A stretch of 64,000 nucleotides of DNA, from the NCBI RefSeq assembly GCF_036898095.1, contig NC_090767.1:34284490-34348489 (forward strand), given 5' to 3'. The stretch's first letter is position 1. Every line of letters begins with the position of its first letter. This stretch comes from Palaemon carinicauda (Eukaryota > Arthropoda > Malacostraca > Decapoda > Palaemonidae). Below, one piece after another: positions 10,154 to 22,369 of the stretch. The notes under the pieces were generated by a model. It did no database searches. It was not told the DNA's origin and worked only from the letters and a program-made list of their open reading frames with translations. A program made the position numbers and the translations under genes.

Positions 10154-13100
10154 TTAACCCTGGATAGGTACGATGGGTCGTTCGCGACCCCGAGCGTCAA
10201 AAAAAAAACAGGTTTTTCTCACGTGACTCACCCCCGTGACTGAATTTGTGGGTGATCGACCTGCAGGAGGTGTCTCCCCTACATGCTCTAGTAGTGTCCA
10301 GATGTGCATTGTTGTAGCTCTACTCCTTCCCCGATTTCTGAGACGCGTCGGGGTCGAGCGCGACCGAGTTTACCCTTCTAAGGTAGTTTGCATAATTATC
10401 AAAGTTATTACGTATTATGAAATTGTCGTAGAATGGTGCAACTTGTATAGGTTATCAGTTGTGGAAAGTCTTGGTGGATTGTTTGGCTACCATGTTCATG
10501 ATTTTTTTTTTAGTTAAAATGTCGTTCATCACCACGAGGACCATTTTACCGCGAGTGCCCATTTTTCATTTTTTTTCATTTTTTTGCCAAGTCATTTTTC
10601 CGTAAGATATTGCCAAATAGTGTCGTAAAACTTTTGCTTGTTTAGTGTTGGAAAGTGTGTCTAGATGATCTGGCTACCCATGCATGACTTTGTTTTTGTC
10701 AGATACGACGTAGTTATTGGTATATTGGGTATTTAACTGCGGTTACCAATTTCTGTTTTTTTTTCAATATTTGTAAAAATTACTACGTAGTAAGGAATTG
10801 CCGTATATTATTCATTTTTTTTTCATGTTTATGTGTTAGAAAGTGTGCCTTGATGGTTGGGCTAACACGTGCATGTCTTTTTTTTTATCTGAGATGCCGT
10901 ATATTAGAATGTCGGGCCTTTTACCGCGAGTACCCCTTTTTCATTTTTTTTCATTTTTTTGCCAAGTCATTTTTCCGTAAGATATTGCGAAATAGTGTCG
11001 TAAAACTTTTGCTTTTATAGTGTTGGAAAGTGTGTCTAGATGATCTGGCTACCCATGCGTGATTTTGTTTTTGTCAGATACGACGTAGTTATTGGTATAT
11101 TGAATATTTAACTGCGGTTGCCAATTTCTGTTTTTTTTCAATATTTGTAAAAATTTACTACGTAGTAAGGAGTTGCCGTATATTATTGATTTTTTTTTCA
11201 TGTTTATGTGTTAGAAAGTGTGCCTTGATGGTTGGGCTAACACGTGCATGTCTTTTTTTTTATCTGAGATGCCCTATATTAGAATGTTGGGCATTTTTCC
11301 GCGAGTGCCCCTTTTTATTTGTTTTGCATTTTTTTGCTTAGTCATGTTACCGTAAGGAATTGGCAAGTAGTGTCGCAAAACTTATATTTTTATAGTGTTG
11401 GAAAGTGTTTCTAGATGATCTGGCTACCCATGCCTATCTTTTTTTTAGCCAGATATGGCGTATATATAAGTATGTGTTCGATTTTCCTGTGATTGCCATT
11501 TTTTCGTTTTTTCCCATTTCTTTCAAAATTACTACGTACTAAGGAACTATCACCGAGTAACGATTCATTTATATGTTTATTTGTCGGAAAATGTGCCTTG
11601 ATGGTTTGCCTAGCACGTGGCTGAATTTTTTTTTTTTCTGAAATGCCGTATACTAGAATGGCCATTTTTCCACGAGTGCCCCTTTTTATTTGTTTTGCTT
11701 TTTTTTGCTTAGTCATGTTACCGTAAGGAATTGGCAAGTAGTGTCGCAAAACTTATAATTTTATAGTGTTGGAAAGTGTTTCTAGATGATCTGGCTACCC
11801 ATGCCTATCTTTTTTTTTTTAGCCAGATATGGCGTATATATAGGTATGTGTTCGATTTTCCTGTGATTGCCATTTTTTCGTTTTTTCCCATTTCTTTCAA
11901 AATTACTACGTACTAAGGAACTATCACAGAGTAATGATTCATTTAGATGTTTATTTGTCGGAAAATGTGCCTTGATGGTTTGCCTAGCACGTGGCTGAAT
12001 TTTTTTTTTCTGAAATGCCGTATATTAGAATGTTAGCCATTTTTCCGTGAGTGCCCCTTTTTATTTGTTTTGCATTTTTTCGCTTAGTCTTGTTACCGTA
12101 AGGAATTGGCAAGTAGTGTCGCAAAACTTATATTTTTATAGTGTTGGAAAGTGTTTCTAGATGATCTGGCTACCCATGCCTATCTTTTTTTTAGCCAGAT
12201 ATGGCGTATATATAGGTATGTGTTCGATTTTCCGGTGATTGCCATTTTTTCGTTTTTTCCCATTTCTTTCAAAATTACTACGTACTAAGTAACTATCACA
12301 GAGTAATGATTCCTCTAGATGTTTATTTGTCGGAAAATTTTGTTTACTTTTTTTTATTGAATATCATCAAATTTTTTTAGCTAAAATATTATATTGTTTT
12401 ACATTTTTTTTTTCGATTTATTTCCCTTCAAAAAAATTATTTTGGGTCAGAATTTCAATTTTATAGTCGTAAAATAATCGACAATTATCCAGCAACCCAC
12501 CATACAATTTTTATGCATATCCAATAATAATTAGATTAGTAAATAACACCTTGAAATTGACATACTCTTCCTACATTTCAAGTAGCAGATTAGGGAGTCT
12601 GAGTCAGTGTGGTTGGCGGCCATTTTATGGACATATCCGAAGCGTAAGGTGCCCTATCTATATATATTCTTGTTCCCTATAGAATTTGTGATATTTTGGT
12701 ATATTTTTACCTGCAGAAATATCATATTATATATTAAATATATGTATTTTTTTACGAAATTTCTAAGTACTCAAAAAATTACCTTTAGATATGGCCCCTG
12801 ATATAAATGTAATTTACAAAATAATGAAGATTTTTTTTACATATTTCTATTTTAGGATAACATATGTTTATTCCCTAAAAAAATTAGCCACTTCCTATTT
12901 CATTTGGGTACCCAAAAAAATTCATGAAATTTGGACAAATTTTTTTGGCCAAAAAAAGTTACTCTTTTTTTCTCATTTCAGATCTTCACCTCCATGGGTC
13001 TGACTTCATCCAAAATACATCAAGATGTGTCCTAAACATTCAAGAATCAATTCCTAAAAGGATTTGTGTATATATGTATAAACTTTTTTTTTATGAATTT

Positions 13101-13344
13101 TTATGTCAAGGCTTTTTATTTTCTACTTATTTTTTGAAATATTTATAATAAATAGTTTTTCTGCAGATGAGTAGTATTTATCTTTACAGTTGTGTTAAGC
13201 ATTCATTGAAGTATTTTTTGGCAAAAGAAAAAAGGAGGTTACTGCAAAAACTGATTTTTCAAGAATTTTTTTTGGCGTCGGGGTCGTTCGCGTCCGAGTA
13301 TACCCTTAAAGGGGTATCCGAGGAGCGTACCTATCCAGGGTTAA
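10154..13344 (+). mobile_element. piggyBac-like non-autonomous element, copy 1, with TTAA duplication
   Basis: The element proper is 10158-13340 (3183 bp), flanked by TTAA at 10154-10157 and 13341-13344. The ends are perfect inverted repeats CCCTGGATAGGTACG / CGTACCTATCCAGGG. A TTAA duplication plus CCC...GGG termini is the hallmark of the piggyBac superfamily. Subterminal hairpins are seen: GGGTCG-TTCG-CGACCC at 10175-10190 on the left and ATACCC-TTAAAG-GGGTAT at 13300-13317 on the right. The interior is AT-rich, with about five ~372-bp tandem repeats and a unique ~1-kb right part. No transposase frame exists, so it could only have been mobilised in trans. Paralogous satellite without the insert is present elsewhere in this window. 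Confidence 0.9.
10541..12345 (+). repeat. Internal ~372-bp tandem repeat of element copy 1 (5 units)
   Basis: The marker GTGTTGGAAAGTGT recurs at 10645, 11020, 11395, 11766 and 12141, a spacing of 371-375 bp. The first two units are type A (GTTTTTGTCAGATACGACG and the 12-bp palindrome TACTACGTAGTA, at 10791-10802 in unit 1). The last three are type B (AGCCAGATATGGCGTATATA, TACTACGTACTAAGG). The order is A-A-B-B-B. Homopolymer T tracts vary in length between units. Confidence 0.93.
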
Positions 13345-16300
13345 AGCCTTAAAGCTCATTTAGAGCCTGAAAGCTTATTTCAAGCCCACAAGCTTATTCC
13401 GAGCCTAAAAGCTTATTTCGAGCCTAAAAGCTCATTTCGAGCTTGAAAGCTTATTTCAAGCCCACAAGCTTATATCGAGCCTGAAAACTTATTTCAAGAC
13501 TTAAAGCTTATTTCAAGCCTAAAAGCTTATTTCAAGCCTACGAGCTTATTTGAAGCCTACAAGCTTATTTCGAGCCTAAAAGCTTATTTCAAGACTAAAA
13601 GCTTATTTCGAGCCTAAAAGCTTATTTCAAGCCTAAAAGCTTATTTCGAGCTTAAAAGCTTATTTCAACCATAAAAGCTTATATCGAGCCTGAAAGCTTA
13701 TTTCAAGCCTACAAGCTTATTTCGAGACTAAAAGCTTATTTCAGGCCTACAAGCTTATTTCAAGCCAAAAAGCTTATTTCAAGCCTACAAGCTTTTTTTT
13801 AGAGCCTAAAAGCTAATTTCAAGCCTAAAAGCTTATTTCGAACCTGAAAGCATATTTCAAGCCTACAAGCTTATTTCGAGCCTAAAAACTTATTTCAAGC
13901 CTAAAAGCTTCTTTCGAGCCTGAAAGCATATTTCAACCCTACAAGCTTATTTCGAGCCTAAAAGTTTATTTCAAGCCTAAAAGCTTATTTAGAGCCCGAA
14001 AGCTTATTTCAACCCTACGAGCTTATTTCGAGCCTAAAAGCTTATTTCAAGACTACAAGCTTATTTCGAACCTGAAAGCTTATTCCAAACCTACAATATT
14101 ATTTCGAGCCTAAAAGCTTATTTCAAGCCTACAAGGTTATTTCGAGCCTGAAATATTATTTCAAGCCTACAAGCTTATTTCGAGCCTAAAAGCTTATTTC
14201 AAGCCTACAAGCTTATTTCGAGCCTGAAAGCTTATTTCAAGCCTACAAGCTTATTTCGAGCCTAAAAGCTTATTTCAAGCCTACAAGGTTATTTCAAGCC
14301 TTGAAGCTTATTTCAAGCCTACAAGCTCATTTCAAGCCTGAAAGCTTATTTCAACCCTACAAGATTATTTCGAGCCTAAAAGATTATTTCAAGCCTACAA
14401 GCTTATTTCGAGCCTGAAATATTATTTAAAGCCTACAAGCTTATTTCGAGCCTAAAAGCTTATTTCAAGCCTACAAGCATATTTCGAGCCTGAAAGCTTA
14501 TTTCAACCCCACAAGATTATTTCGAGCCTAAAAGCTTATTTCAAGCCTACAAGCATATTTCGAGCCTGAAATATTATTTCAAGCCTACAAGCTTATTTCG
14601 AGCCTAAAAGCTTATTTCAAGCCTATAAGCTTATTTCAAGCCTGAAAGCTTATTTCGAGCCTAAATGCTTATTTCAATCCTAAAAGAATTTTTCGAGCCT
14701 GAAAGCTTATTTCAAGCCTAAAAGCTTATTTCGAGCCAAAAAGCTTATTTCAAGCCAAAAAGCTTATTTCAAGCCTAAAAGCTTATTTCAAGCCTAAAAG
14801 CTTATTTCGAGCCTAAAAGCTTATTTCAAGCCTACAAGCTTATTTCGAGCCAAAAAGCTTATTTCAAGCCTAAAAGCTTATTTCAAGCCTAAAAGCTTAT
14901 TTCGAGCCTAAAAGCTTATTTCAAGCCTACAATCTTATTTCAAGCCAAAAAGCTTATTTCAAGCCTAAAAGCTCATTTCGAGCCTGAAAGCTTATTTCGA
15001 GCTTGAAAGCTTATTTCAAGCCCCCAAGGTTATTTCGAGCCTAAAAGCTTATTTCAAGCCTAAAAGCTCATTTAGAGCCTGAAAGCTTATTTCGATCCCA
15101 CAAGTTTATTCCGAGCCCAAAAGCTTATTTCAAGCCTAAAAGCTCATTTCGAGCCTTAAAGCTTATTTCAAGCCTACAAGCTTATTTCGAGCCTAAAAGC
15201 TTTTTTCAAGCCTAAAAGCTCATTTCGTGCCTGAAAGCTTATTTCAAGCCTACAAGCTTATACCGAGCCTAAAAGCTTATTTCAAGCCTAAAACTTTATT
15301 TTGACCTTGAAAGCTTATTTCAAGCCTATAAGCTTATATCGAGCCTGAAAGCTTATATCGAGCCTGAAAGCTTATTTCAAGCTCTAAATCTTATTTCAAG
15401 CCTGAAAGCTTATTTCAAGCCTACGAGCTTATTTGAAGCCTACAAGCTTATTTCGAGCCTAAAAGCTTATTTCAAGCCTAAAAGCTTATTTCAAGCCTAA
15501 AAGCTTATTTCAAGCCTACAAGCTTATTTCGAGCCTAAAACCTCATTTCAAGCCTAGAAGCTTATTTCGAGCCTGAAAGCTTATTTCAAGCCTTAAAACT
15601 TATTTAGAGCTTGAAAGCTTATTTCAAGCCTATAAGCTTATTTCGAGCTTAAAACCCAATTTCAATCCTAAAAGCTTATTGCAAGCCTAAAAGCTTATTT
15701 CAAGCCTAAAAGCTTCATTCGAGCTTAAAAGCTTATTTCAAGCCTAAAAGCTTATGTCAAACTTAAAAGCTTATTTCAAGCCTAAAAGGTTATTTCAAGC
15801 CTGAAAGTTTATTGCAAGCCTAAAAGCTTATTTCAAGCTTGAAAGCTTATTTCAAGCCTAAAAGCTTATTTTAAGCTTAAAAGCTTATTTTAAGCTTAAA
15901 AGATTATTTCAAGCCTAAAAGCTTATTTCAAGCCTACAAGCTTATTACAAGCCTAAAAAATTATTTCAAGCCTAAAAACTTATCTCGAGCCTAAAAACTT
16001 ATTCCAAGCCTAAAAGCCTATTTCAAGCCTAAAAGCTTATTTCGAGCCTAAAAGCATATTTCGAACCTAAAACCTCATTTCAAGCCTAAAAGCTTCTCTC
16101 GAGCCTACAAGCTTATTTCAAGCCTAGAAGCTTATTTCGAGCCTAAAAGCTCATTTCAACAATAAAAGCTTCTATCGAGCCTGAAAGCTTATTTCAAGCC
16201 TACAAGCTTATTTCGAGCCTAAAAGCTGATTTCAAGCCTACAAGCTTATTTCAAGCCTAAAAGCTTATTTCAAGCCTACAAGCTTTTTTTCAAGCCTAAA

Positions 16301-18813
16301 AGCTTATTTCGAGCATGAAAGCATATTTCAAGCCTACAAGCTTATTTCGAGCCTAAAAGCTTATTTCAAGCCTAAAAGCTTATTTCAAGCCTAAAAGCTT
16401 ATTTCAAGCCTAAAAGCTTATTTCGAGCCTAAAAGCTTATTTTGAGCTTGAAAGCTTATTTCAAGCCTACAAGCTTATTTTGAGCTTGAAAGCTTATTTC
16501 AAGCCTAAAAGCTTATTTCGAGCCTGAGAGATTATTTCAAGCCTACAAGCTTATTTCGAGCCTTGAAGCTTATTTCAAGCCTAAAAGCCTTTTTCGAGAC
16601 TGAAAGCTTATTTCAAGCCTACAAGCTTATTTCTAGCCTAAAAGCTTATTTCAAGCATTCAAGCTCATTTCGAGCCTGAAAGCTTATTTCAAGCCTAAAA
16701 GCTTATTTCGAGCCAAAAAGCTTATTTCAAGCCTACAAGCTTATTTCGAGCCTTAAAGCTTATTTCAAGCCTAAAAGCCTTTTTCGAGACTGAAAGTTTA
16801 TTTCAAGCCTACAAGCTTATTTCTAGCCTGAAAGCTTATTTCAAGCATTCAAGCTCATTTCGAGCCTGAAAGCTTATTTCAAGCCTAAAAGCTTATTTTG
16901 AGCCTGAAAGCTTATTTCAAGCCTAAAAGCTTATTTCTAGCCAGAAAGCTTATTTCAAGCCAACAAGCTTATTTCGAGCCTAAATGCTTATTTGAAGCCT
17001 AAAAGCTTTTTCGAGCCTGAAAGCTTATTTCAAGCTTACAAGCTTATTTCGAGCCTTAAAGCTTATTTCAAGCCTAAAAGCTTATTTCAAGCCTAAAAGC
17101 CTATTTAGAGCCTATAAGCTTTTTTCATGACTAAAAGCTCATTTCGAGCCTGAAAGCTTATTCCAAGCCCTCAAGCTTATTTCGAGCCTAAGAGCTTATT
17201 TCAAGCCTAAAAGCTCATTTAGAGCCTGAGAGCTCATTTCAAGCCTACAAGCTTATTTTGAGCCTAAAAGCTTATTTCAAGCCTGAAAGCTTATTTCGAG
17301 CCTGAAAGCTTATTTCAAGCCTAAAAGCTTATTTCAAGCCCGAAAGCTTATTTCAAGCCTACAAGCTTATATCGAGCCTTAAAGCTTATTCCAAGCCTAA
17401 AAGCTTATTTCAAGCGTGAAAGCTTATTTCAAGCCTACAAGCTTATTTCGAGCCTAGAACCTTATTTCAAGCCTAAAAGCTTGTTTTGAGCCTGAAAGCT
17501 TATTTCAAGCCTACAAGCTTATTCGAGCCAAGAAGCTTACTTCAAGCCTAAAAGCTTGTTTCGAGCCTGAAAACTTATTTCAAGCCTTCAAGCTTATTTC
17601 GAGCCTAAAAGCTTATTTCAAGCCAACAAGCTTATTACGAGCGTAAAAGCTTTTTTCAAGCCCACAAGCATATTTTGAGCCTAAAAGCTTATTTCAAGCC
17701 TGAAGGCTTATTTCAAGCCAGAAAGCTTATTTCAAGCCTACAAGCTAATTTTAAGCCTTAAAGCTTATTTTGAGCCAGAAACATTATTTCAAGCCATCAA
17801 GCTTATTTCGAGCCTTAAAGCTTATCTTAAGCCTGAAAGCTTATTTCGAGCTTGAAAGCTTATTTCAAGCCATCAAGCTTATTTCGAGCCTAAAAGCTTA
17901 TTTAAAGCCTAAAAGCTTATTTCGATCCTGAAAGATTCTTTCAAGCCCACATGATTATTTCGAGCCTAAAAGCTTATTTCAAGCAAAAAAGCTTATTTCA
18001 ACCTTAAAAGCTTATTTCAAGCCTACAAGCTTATTGCGAGCCTAAAAGCTTATTTCAAGTCTAAAAGCTTACTTCGAGCTTAAAAGCTTATTTAAAGCCT
18101 ACAAGCTTATATCGAGCCTAAAAGCTTATTTCAAGCCTTGAAGCTTATTTCAAGCCTAAGAGCTTTTTTCAAGCCTAAAAGCTTATTTTGTGCCTGAAAG
18201 CTTATTTCAAGCCTATAAGCTTATTTCGAGCCTAGAAGCTTATTTCCAGCCTTAAAGCTTATTTAGAGCCTGGAAGCTTATTTCAAGCCTACAAGCTTAT
18301 TTCAAGCCTAAAAGCTTATTTTAAGCCTACAAGCTTATTTCAAGCCTGAAAGCTTATTTCAAGCCTACAAGCTTATTTTGAGCTTGAAAGCTTATTTCAA
18401 GCCTAAAAGTTTATTTCGAGCCTGAGAGCTTATTTCAAGCCTACAGGCTTATTTCGAGCCTTAAAGTTTATTTCAAGCCTAAAAGCTTATTTTGAGCCTG
18501 AAAGCTTATTTCAAGCCTACAAGCTTATTTCAAGCCTACAAGTTTATTTCAAGCCTAAAAGCTTATTTCGAGCCAGAAAGCTTATTTCAAGCCAACAAGC
18601 TTATTTCGAGCCTAAATGCTTATTTTAAGCCTAAAAGCTTTTTTCAAGCCTGAAAGCTTATTTCAAGCCTACAAGCTTATTTCAAGCCTAAAAGCTTATT
18701 TCAAGCCTAAAAGCTTATTTTGAGCCTATAAGCTTTTTTCAAGCATAAAAGCTCATTTCGAGCCTGGAAGCTTATTTCAAGCCCTCAAGGTTATTTCGAG
18801 CCTAAAAGCTTAT
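13345..18813 (+). repeat. 19-bp satellite, segment 2 (module B then second module A)
   Basis: Same 19-bp family and orientation as segment 1. From 13345 to about 16440 it is module B, marked by CGAGCTTAAAACCCAATTTC near 15645 and long runs alternating CAAG...ACA with CGAG...AAA/GAA (for example 14160-14300). From about 16440 to 18813 it repeats module A of segment 1 at an offset of about 8.66-8.68 kb, including the 190-bp TTTTTCGAGAC pair (about 16590 and 16780), the TTATTCGAGCCAAG marker (about 17520), and an unfilled copy-3 site with TTAA at 18461-18464. Confidence 0.97.
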
Positions 18814-21800
18814 TTAACCCTGGATAGGTACGATGGGTCGTTCGCGACCCCGAGCGTCAAAAAAAAAACAGGTTTTTCTCACGTGACTCACCCCCGTGAC
18901 TGAATTTGTGGGTGATCGACCTGCAGGAGGTGTCTCCCCTACATGCTCTAGTAGTGTCCAGATGTGCATTGTTGTAGCTCTACTCCTTCCCCGATTTCTG
19001 AGACGCGTCGGGGTCGAGCGCGACCGAGTTTACCCTTCTAAGGTAGTTTGCATAATTATCAAAGTTATTACGTATTATGAAATTGTCGTAGAATGGTGCA
19101 ACTTGTATAGGTTATCAGTTGTGGAAAGTCTTGGTGGATTGTTTGGCTACCATGTTCATGATTTTTTTTTTAGTTAAAATGTCGTTCATCACCACGAGGA
19201 CCATTTTACCGCGAGTGCCCATTTTTCATTTTTTTTCATTTTTTTGCCAAGTCATTTTTCCGTAAGATATTGCCAAATAGTGTCGTAAAACTTTTGCTTG
19301 TTTAGTGTTGGAAAGTGTGTCTAGATGATCTGGCTACCCATGCATGACTTTGTTTTTGTCAGATACGACGTAGTTATTGGTATATTGGGTATTTAACTGC
19401 GGTTACCAATTTCTGTTTTTTTTTCAATATTTGTAAAAATTACTACGTAGTAAGGAATTGCCGTATATTATTCATTTTTTTTTCATGTTTATGTGTTAGA
19501 AAGTGTGCCTTGATGGTTGGGCTAACACGTGCATGTCTTTTTTTTTATCTGAGATGCCGTATATTAGAATGTCGGGCATTTTACCGCGAGTACCCCTTTT
19601 TCATTTTTTTTCATTTTTTTGCCAAGTCATTTTTCCGTAAGATATTGCGAAATAGTGTCGTAAAACTTTTGCTTTTATAGTGTTGGAAAGTGTGTCTAGA
19701 TGATCTGGCTACCCATGCGTGATTTTGTTTTTGTCAGATACGACGTAGTTATTGGTATATTGAATATTTAACTGCGGTTGCCAATTTCTGTTTTTTTTCA
19801 ATATTTGTAAAAATTTACTACGTAGTAAGGAGTTGCCGTATATTATTGATTTTTTTTTCATGTTTATGTGTTAGAAAGTGTGCCTTGATGGTTGGGCTAA
19901 CACGTGCATGTCTTTTTTTTTATCTGAGATGCCCTATATTAGAATGTTGGGCATTTTTCCGCGAGTGCCCCTTTTTATTTGTTTTGCATTTTTTTGCTTA
20001 GTCATGTTACCGTAAGGAATTGGCAAGTAGTGTCGCAAAACTTATATTTTTATAGTGTTGGAAAGTGTTTCTAGATGATCTGGCTACCCATGCCTATTTT
20101 TTTTTTAGCCAGATATGGCGTATATATAAGTATGTGTTCGATTTTCCTGTGATTGCCATTTTTTCGTTTTTTCCCATTTCTTTCAAAATTACTACGTACT
20201 AAGGAACTATCACAGAGTAATGATTCATTTATATGTTTATTTGTCGGAAAATATGCCTTGATGGTTTGCCTAGCACGTGGCTGAATTTTTTTTTTCTGAA
20301 ATGCCGTATATTAGAATGGCCATTTTTCCACGAGTGCCCCTTTTTATTTGTTTTGCATTTTTTTGCTTAGTCATGTTACCGTAAGGAATTGGCAAGTAGT
20401 GTCGCAAAACTTATAATTTTATAGTGTTGGAAAGTGTTTCTAGATGATCTGGCTACCCATGCCTATTTTTTTTAGCCAGATATGGCGTATATATAAGTAT
20501 GTGTTCGATTTTCCTGTGATTGCCATTTTTTCGTTTTTTCCCATTTCTTTCAAAATTACTACGTACTAAGGAACTATCACCGAGTAACGATTCATTTATA
20601 TGTTTATTTGTCGGAAAATGTGCCTTGATGGTTTGCCTAGCACGTGGCTGATTTTTTTTTTTCTGAAATGCCGTATATTAGAATGGCCATTTTTCCACGA
20701 GTGCCCCTTTTTATTTGTTTTGCTTTTTTTTGCTTAGTCATGTTACCGTAAGGAATTGGCAAGTAGTGTCGCAAAACTTATAATTTTATAGTGTTGGAAA
20801 GTGTTTCTAGATGATCTGGCTACCCATGCCTATCTTTTTTTTTTTAGCCAGATATGGCGTATATATAGGTATGTGTTCGATTTTCCTGTGATTGCCATTT
20901 TTTCGTTTTTTCCCATTTCTTTCAAAATTACTACGTACTAAGGAACTATCACAGAGTAATGATTCATTCAGATGTTTATTTGTCGGAAAATGTGCCTTGA
21001 TGGTTTGCCTAGCACGTGGCTGATTTTTTTTTTCTGAAATGCCGTATATTAGAATGTTAGCCATTTTTCCGTGAGTGCCCCTTTTTATTTGTTTTGCATT
21101 TTTTCGCTTAGTCATGTTACCGTAAGGAATTGGCAAGTAGTGTCGCAAAACTTATATTTTTATAGTGTTGGAAAGTGTTTCTAGATGATCTGGCTACGCA
21201 TGCCTATCTTTTTTTTAGCCAGATATGGCGTATATATAGGTATGTGTTCGATTTTCCGGTGATTGCCATTTTTTCGTTTTTTCCCATTTCTTTCAAAATT
21301 ACTACGTACTAAGTAACTATCACAGAGTAATGATTCCTCTAGATGTTTATTTGTCGGAAAATTTTGTTTACTTTTTTTTTATTGAATATCATCAAATTTT
21401 TTTAGCTAAAATATTATATTGTTTTACATTTTTTTTTCGATTTTATTTCCCTTCAAAAAAATTATTTTGGGTCAGAATTTCAATTTTATAGTCGTAAAAT
21501 AATCGATAATTATCCAGCAACCCACCATACAATTTTTATGCATATCCAATAATAATTAGATTAGTAAATAACACTTTGAAATTGACATACCCTTCCTACA
21601 TTTCAAGTAGCAGATTAGGGAGTCTGAGTCAGTGTGGTTGGCGGCCATTTTGTGGACATATCCGAAGCGTAAGGTGCCCTATCTATATATATTCTTGTTC
21701 CCTATAGAATTTGTGATATTTTGGTATATTTTTACCTGCATAAATATCATATTATATATTAAATATATGTATTATTTTACGAAATTTCTAAGTACTCAAA

Positions 21801-22369
21801 AAATTACCTTTAGATATGGCCCCTGATATAAATGTAATTTACAAAATAATGAAGATTTTTTTTACATATTTCTATTTTAGGATAACATATGTTTATTCCC
21901 TAAAAAAAATTGCCACTTCCTATTTCATTTGGGTACCCAAAAAAATTCATGAAATTTGGACAAATTTTTTTGGCCAAAAAAAGTTACTCTTTTATTCTCA
22001 TTTCAGATCTTCACCTCCATGGGTCTGACTTCATCCAAAATACATCAATATGTGTCCTAAACATTCAAGAATCAATTCCTAAAAGGATTTGTGTATATAT
22101 GTATAAACTTTTTTTTATGAATTTTTATGTCAAGGCTTTTTATTTTCTACTTAATTTTTTGAAATATTTATAATAAATAGTTTTTCTGCAGATGAGTAGT
22201 ATTTATCTTTACAGTTGTGTTAAGCATTCATTGAAGTATTTTTTGGCAAAAGAAAAAAGGAGGTTACTGCAAAAACTGATTTTTCAAGAATTTTTTTTGG
22301 AGTCGGGGTCGTTCGCGTCCGAGTATACCCTTAAAGGGGTATCCGAGGAGCGTACCTATCCAGGGTTAA
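18814..22369 (+). mobile_element. piggyBac-like non-autonomous element, copy 2, with TTAA duplication
   Basis: The element proper is 18818-22365 (3548 bp, the longest copy), flanked by TTAA at 18814-18817 and 22366-22369. The terminal repeats CCCTGGATAGGTACG are intact. Both satellite flanks match those of copy 1 (left CCTCAAGGTTATTTCGAGCC, right AGCCTTAAAGCTCATTTAG), so copies 1 and 2 descend from one insertion by duplication of the surrounding module. It differs from copy 1 mainly by one extra internal type-B repeat and a few point changes. No transposase. Confidence 0.9.
19201..21370 (+). repeat. Internal ~372-bp tandem repeat of element copy 2 (6 units)
   Basis: GTGTTGGAAAGTGT markers occur at 19305, 19680, 20055, 20424, 20791 and 21165. 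The order is A-A-B-B-B-B, one B unit more than copy 1. This accounts for the 365-bp length difference between two copies that share the same insertion site, so the unit was gained or lost after the duplication. Confidence 0.93.

Noticed and set aside
12607..13352. Conserved short frames in the right part of the elements (frames beginning MWLAAILWTYP, MKFGQIF, MSSIYLYS)
   Set aside because: They recur only because the element copies are similar. They lie in AT-rich DNA, change length by indels between copies, and show no transposase motif or DDD pattern.
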